15,581 bases of DNA from an uncultured Chromatiaceae bacterium. GTDB taxonomy: Bacteria > Pseudomonadota > Gammaproteobacteria > Enterobacterales > Alteromonadaceae. The stretch is taken from positions 1 through 15,581 of the forward strand of contig CAMLRA010000087.1 in NCBI GenBank assembly GCA_946482325.1, in the 5' to 3' direction. Positions 15,042 through 15,581 of this stretch are shown here, one piece after another. The first letter of the stretch is position 1. Each line of letters starts with the position of its first letter. A program made the translations under genes and the position numbers. The notes beneath the pieces are model-generated. The model made no database searches, was not told the DNA's origin, and saw only the letters and a list, made by a program, of their open reading frames with translations.

Positions 15042-15070
15042 AAATTAACCCAGCCCTTGGTCCGGGTCAA
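15042..15070 (-). promoter_or_regulatory. Candidate promoter for the hybrid kinase
   Basis: On the reverse strand TTGACC (15065-15070), a 5/6 -35 match, is followed by TAATTT at 17 nt (15042-15047) or TTAATT at 16 nt. The -10 is weak. Transcription would begin near the foot of the adjacent hairpin. Confidence 0.4.
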
Positions 15071-15072
15071 TT

Positions 15073-15567
15073 TCAGACTTTTTCTTTCGTCAGTTTGTCC
15101 AGATACCCCATTACGAAGGCGGAAAGCACAAAAGTGATATGGATCAACAAGTACCACATGATTTTGTCATTATCGATATTCGGGGTATCCATAAAAATTT
15201 TCAGCAGATGGATAGAAGAAATCGCCACGATAGAAGCTGCGACTTTGTTTTTCAGCGAACCGGAATCAACTTTCCCCAGCCAGCTCAGCTTCTCGGCGGA
15301 TTCATCAATATCGAGCCGCGAAACAAAATTCTCGTAGCCGGAAAACATCACCATCACAATCAGCCCGCCGACCAGTGCAATGTCGATCATCGACAACACC
15401 ACTAAAATAAGGTCTGCTTCTTTGGTCTGCAGAATATTAGGCAGCAGGTGAAAAATCTCCTGAAAAAATTTAATACCAAGTGCAATCAACACCAGACTAA
15501 GGCCGAGATAAATCGGCGCCATCAGCCAGCGACTGGCGTACATCAGGGATTCCAGGTGTTTTTCCAT
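15073..15567 (-). CDS. yqhA: YqhA / UPF0114 family inner-membrane protein
   Basis: 164 residues, the same length as E. coli YqhA and closely alike throughout: [90 protein letters not shown]. Hydrophobic segments near 15-35, 53-75, 107-126 and 136-156 suggest four membrane helices. The family has no assigned function. ATG 15567 has a GAG 8 nt upstream, at the very edge of the window, so the promoter and any upstream partner are not seen. It runs in the same direction as the kinase gene, 81 bp away. Confidence 0.95.
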   Translation of the reverse strand: MEKHLESLMYASRWLMAPIYLGLSLVLIALGIKFFQEIFHLLPNILQTKEADLILVVLSMIDIALVGGLIVMVMFSGYENFVSRLDIDESAEKLSWLGKVDSGSLKNKVAASIVAISSIHLLKIFMDTPNIDNDKIMWYLLIHITFVLSAFVMGYLDKLTKEKV

Positions 15568-15581
15568 AAATTCAACTCTGT

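Noticed and set aside
1..15581. Insertion sequences, CRISPR arrays, tRNA, phage or defence genes
   Set aside because: No transposase, integrase, direct-repeat array or clover-leaf sequence was found; the flanks are conserved housekeeping genes.

Overview
The window looks like chromosomal DNA of a Gram-negative gammaproteobacterium. The evidence is a BAM-complex lipoprotein (bamE), ratA-rnfH, a LexA-type operator at recN, and near-perfect conservation of the Escherichia coli gene order smpB<- ->ratA-rnfH-> <-bamE<-recN<-nadK ->grpE. Moderate GC, many long periplasmic sensor proteins and an E. coli-like YqhA suggest an Alteromonadales/Rheinheimera-like environmental bacterium. That placement is inference only.

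Region 1 (1-5995) is housekeeping and stress. The first 13 bases are the reverse-strand start of smpB. ratA and rnfH overlap by 8 bp and run to a bidirectional terminator shared with the convergent bamE. bamE, recN and nadK follow on the reverse strand; recN has a CTG-N10-CAG LexA operator over its promoter. On the other side of nadK, where E. coli has grpE alone, there is a full-length hrcA (heat-shock repressor) followed by grpE and a strong terminator. A sigma-32-type promoter with exact CTTGAA and CCCCAT elements lies across the hrcA/grpE junction. A weaker one with the same 14-nt spacing precedes hrcA. No CIRCE operator is visible.

Region 2 (5996-11346) is probably one forward operon. 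It holds a GabD-like succinate-semialdehyde dehydrogenase, a large inner-membrane diguanylate cyclase whose periplasmic sensor has 14 beta-propeller blade signatures, and an overlapping gene for an orphan periplasmic solute-binding protein.

Region 3 (11347-15581) is on the reverse strand. It holds a 1204-residue hybrid histidine kinase, also with 14 blade signatures, Y_Y_Y and one TM segment, but with HisKA, HATPase and receiver outputs, and upstream of it the YqhA/UPF0114 membrane protein. The two giant sensors are convergent and share a sensor architecture but feed different outputs (c-di-GMP versus phosphorelay), with a binding-protein gene between them. This twin-sensor cluster and the hrcA-grpE heat-shock arrangement are the two most interesting parts. 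No tRNA, rRNA, CRISPR or insertion sequence was seen.
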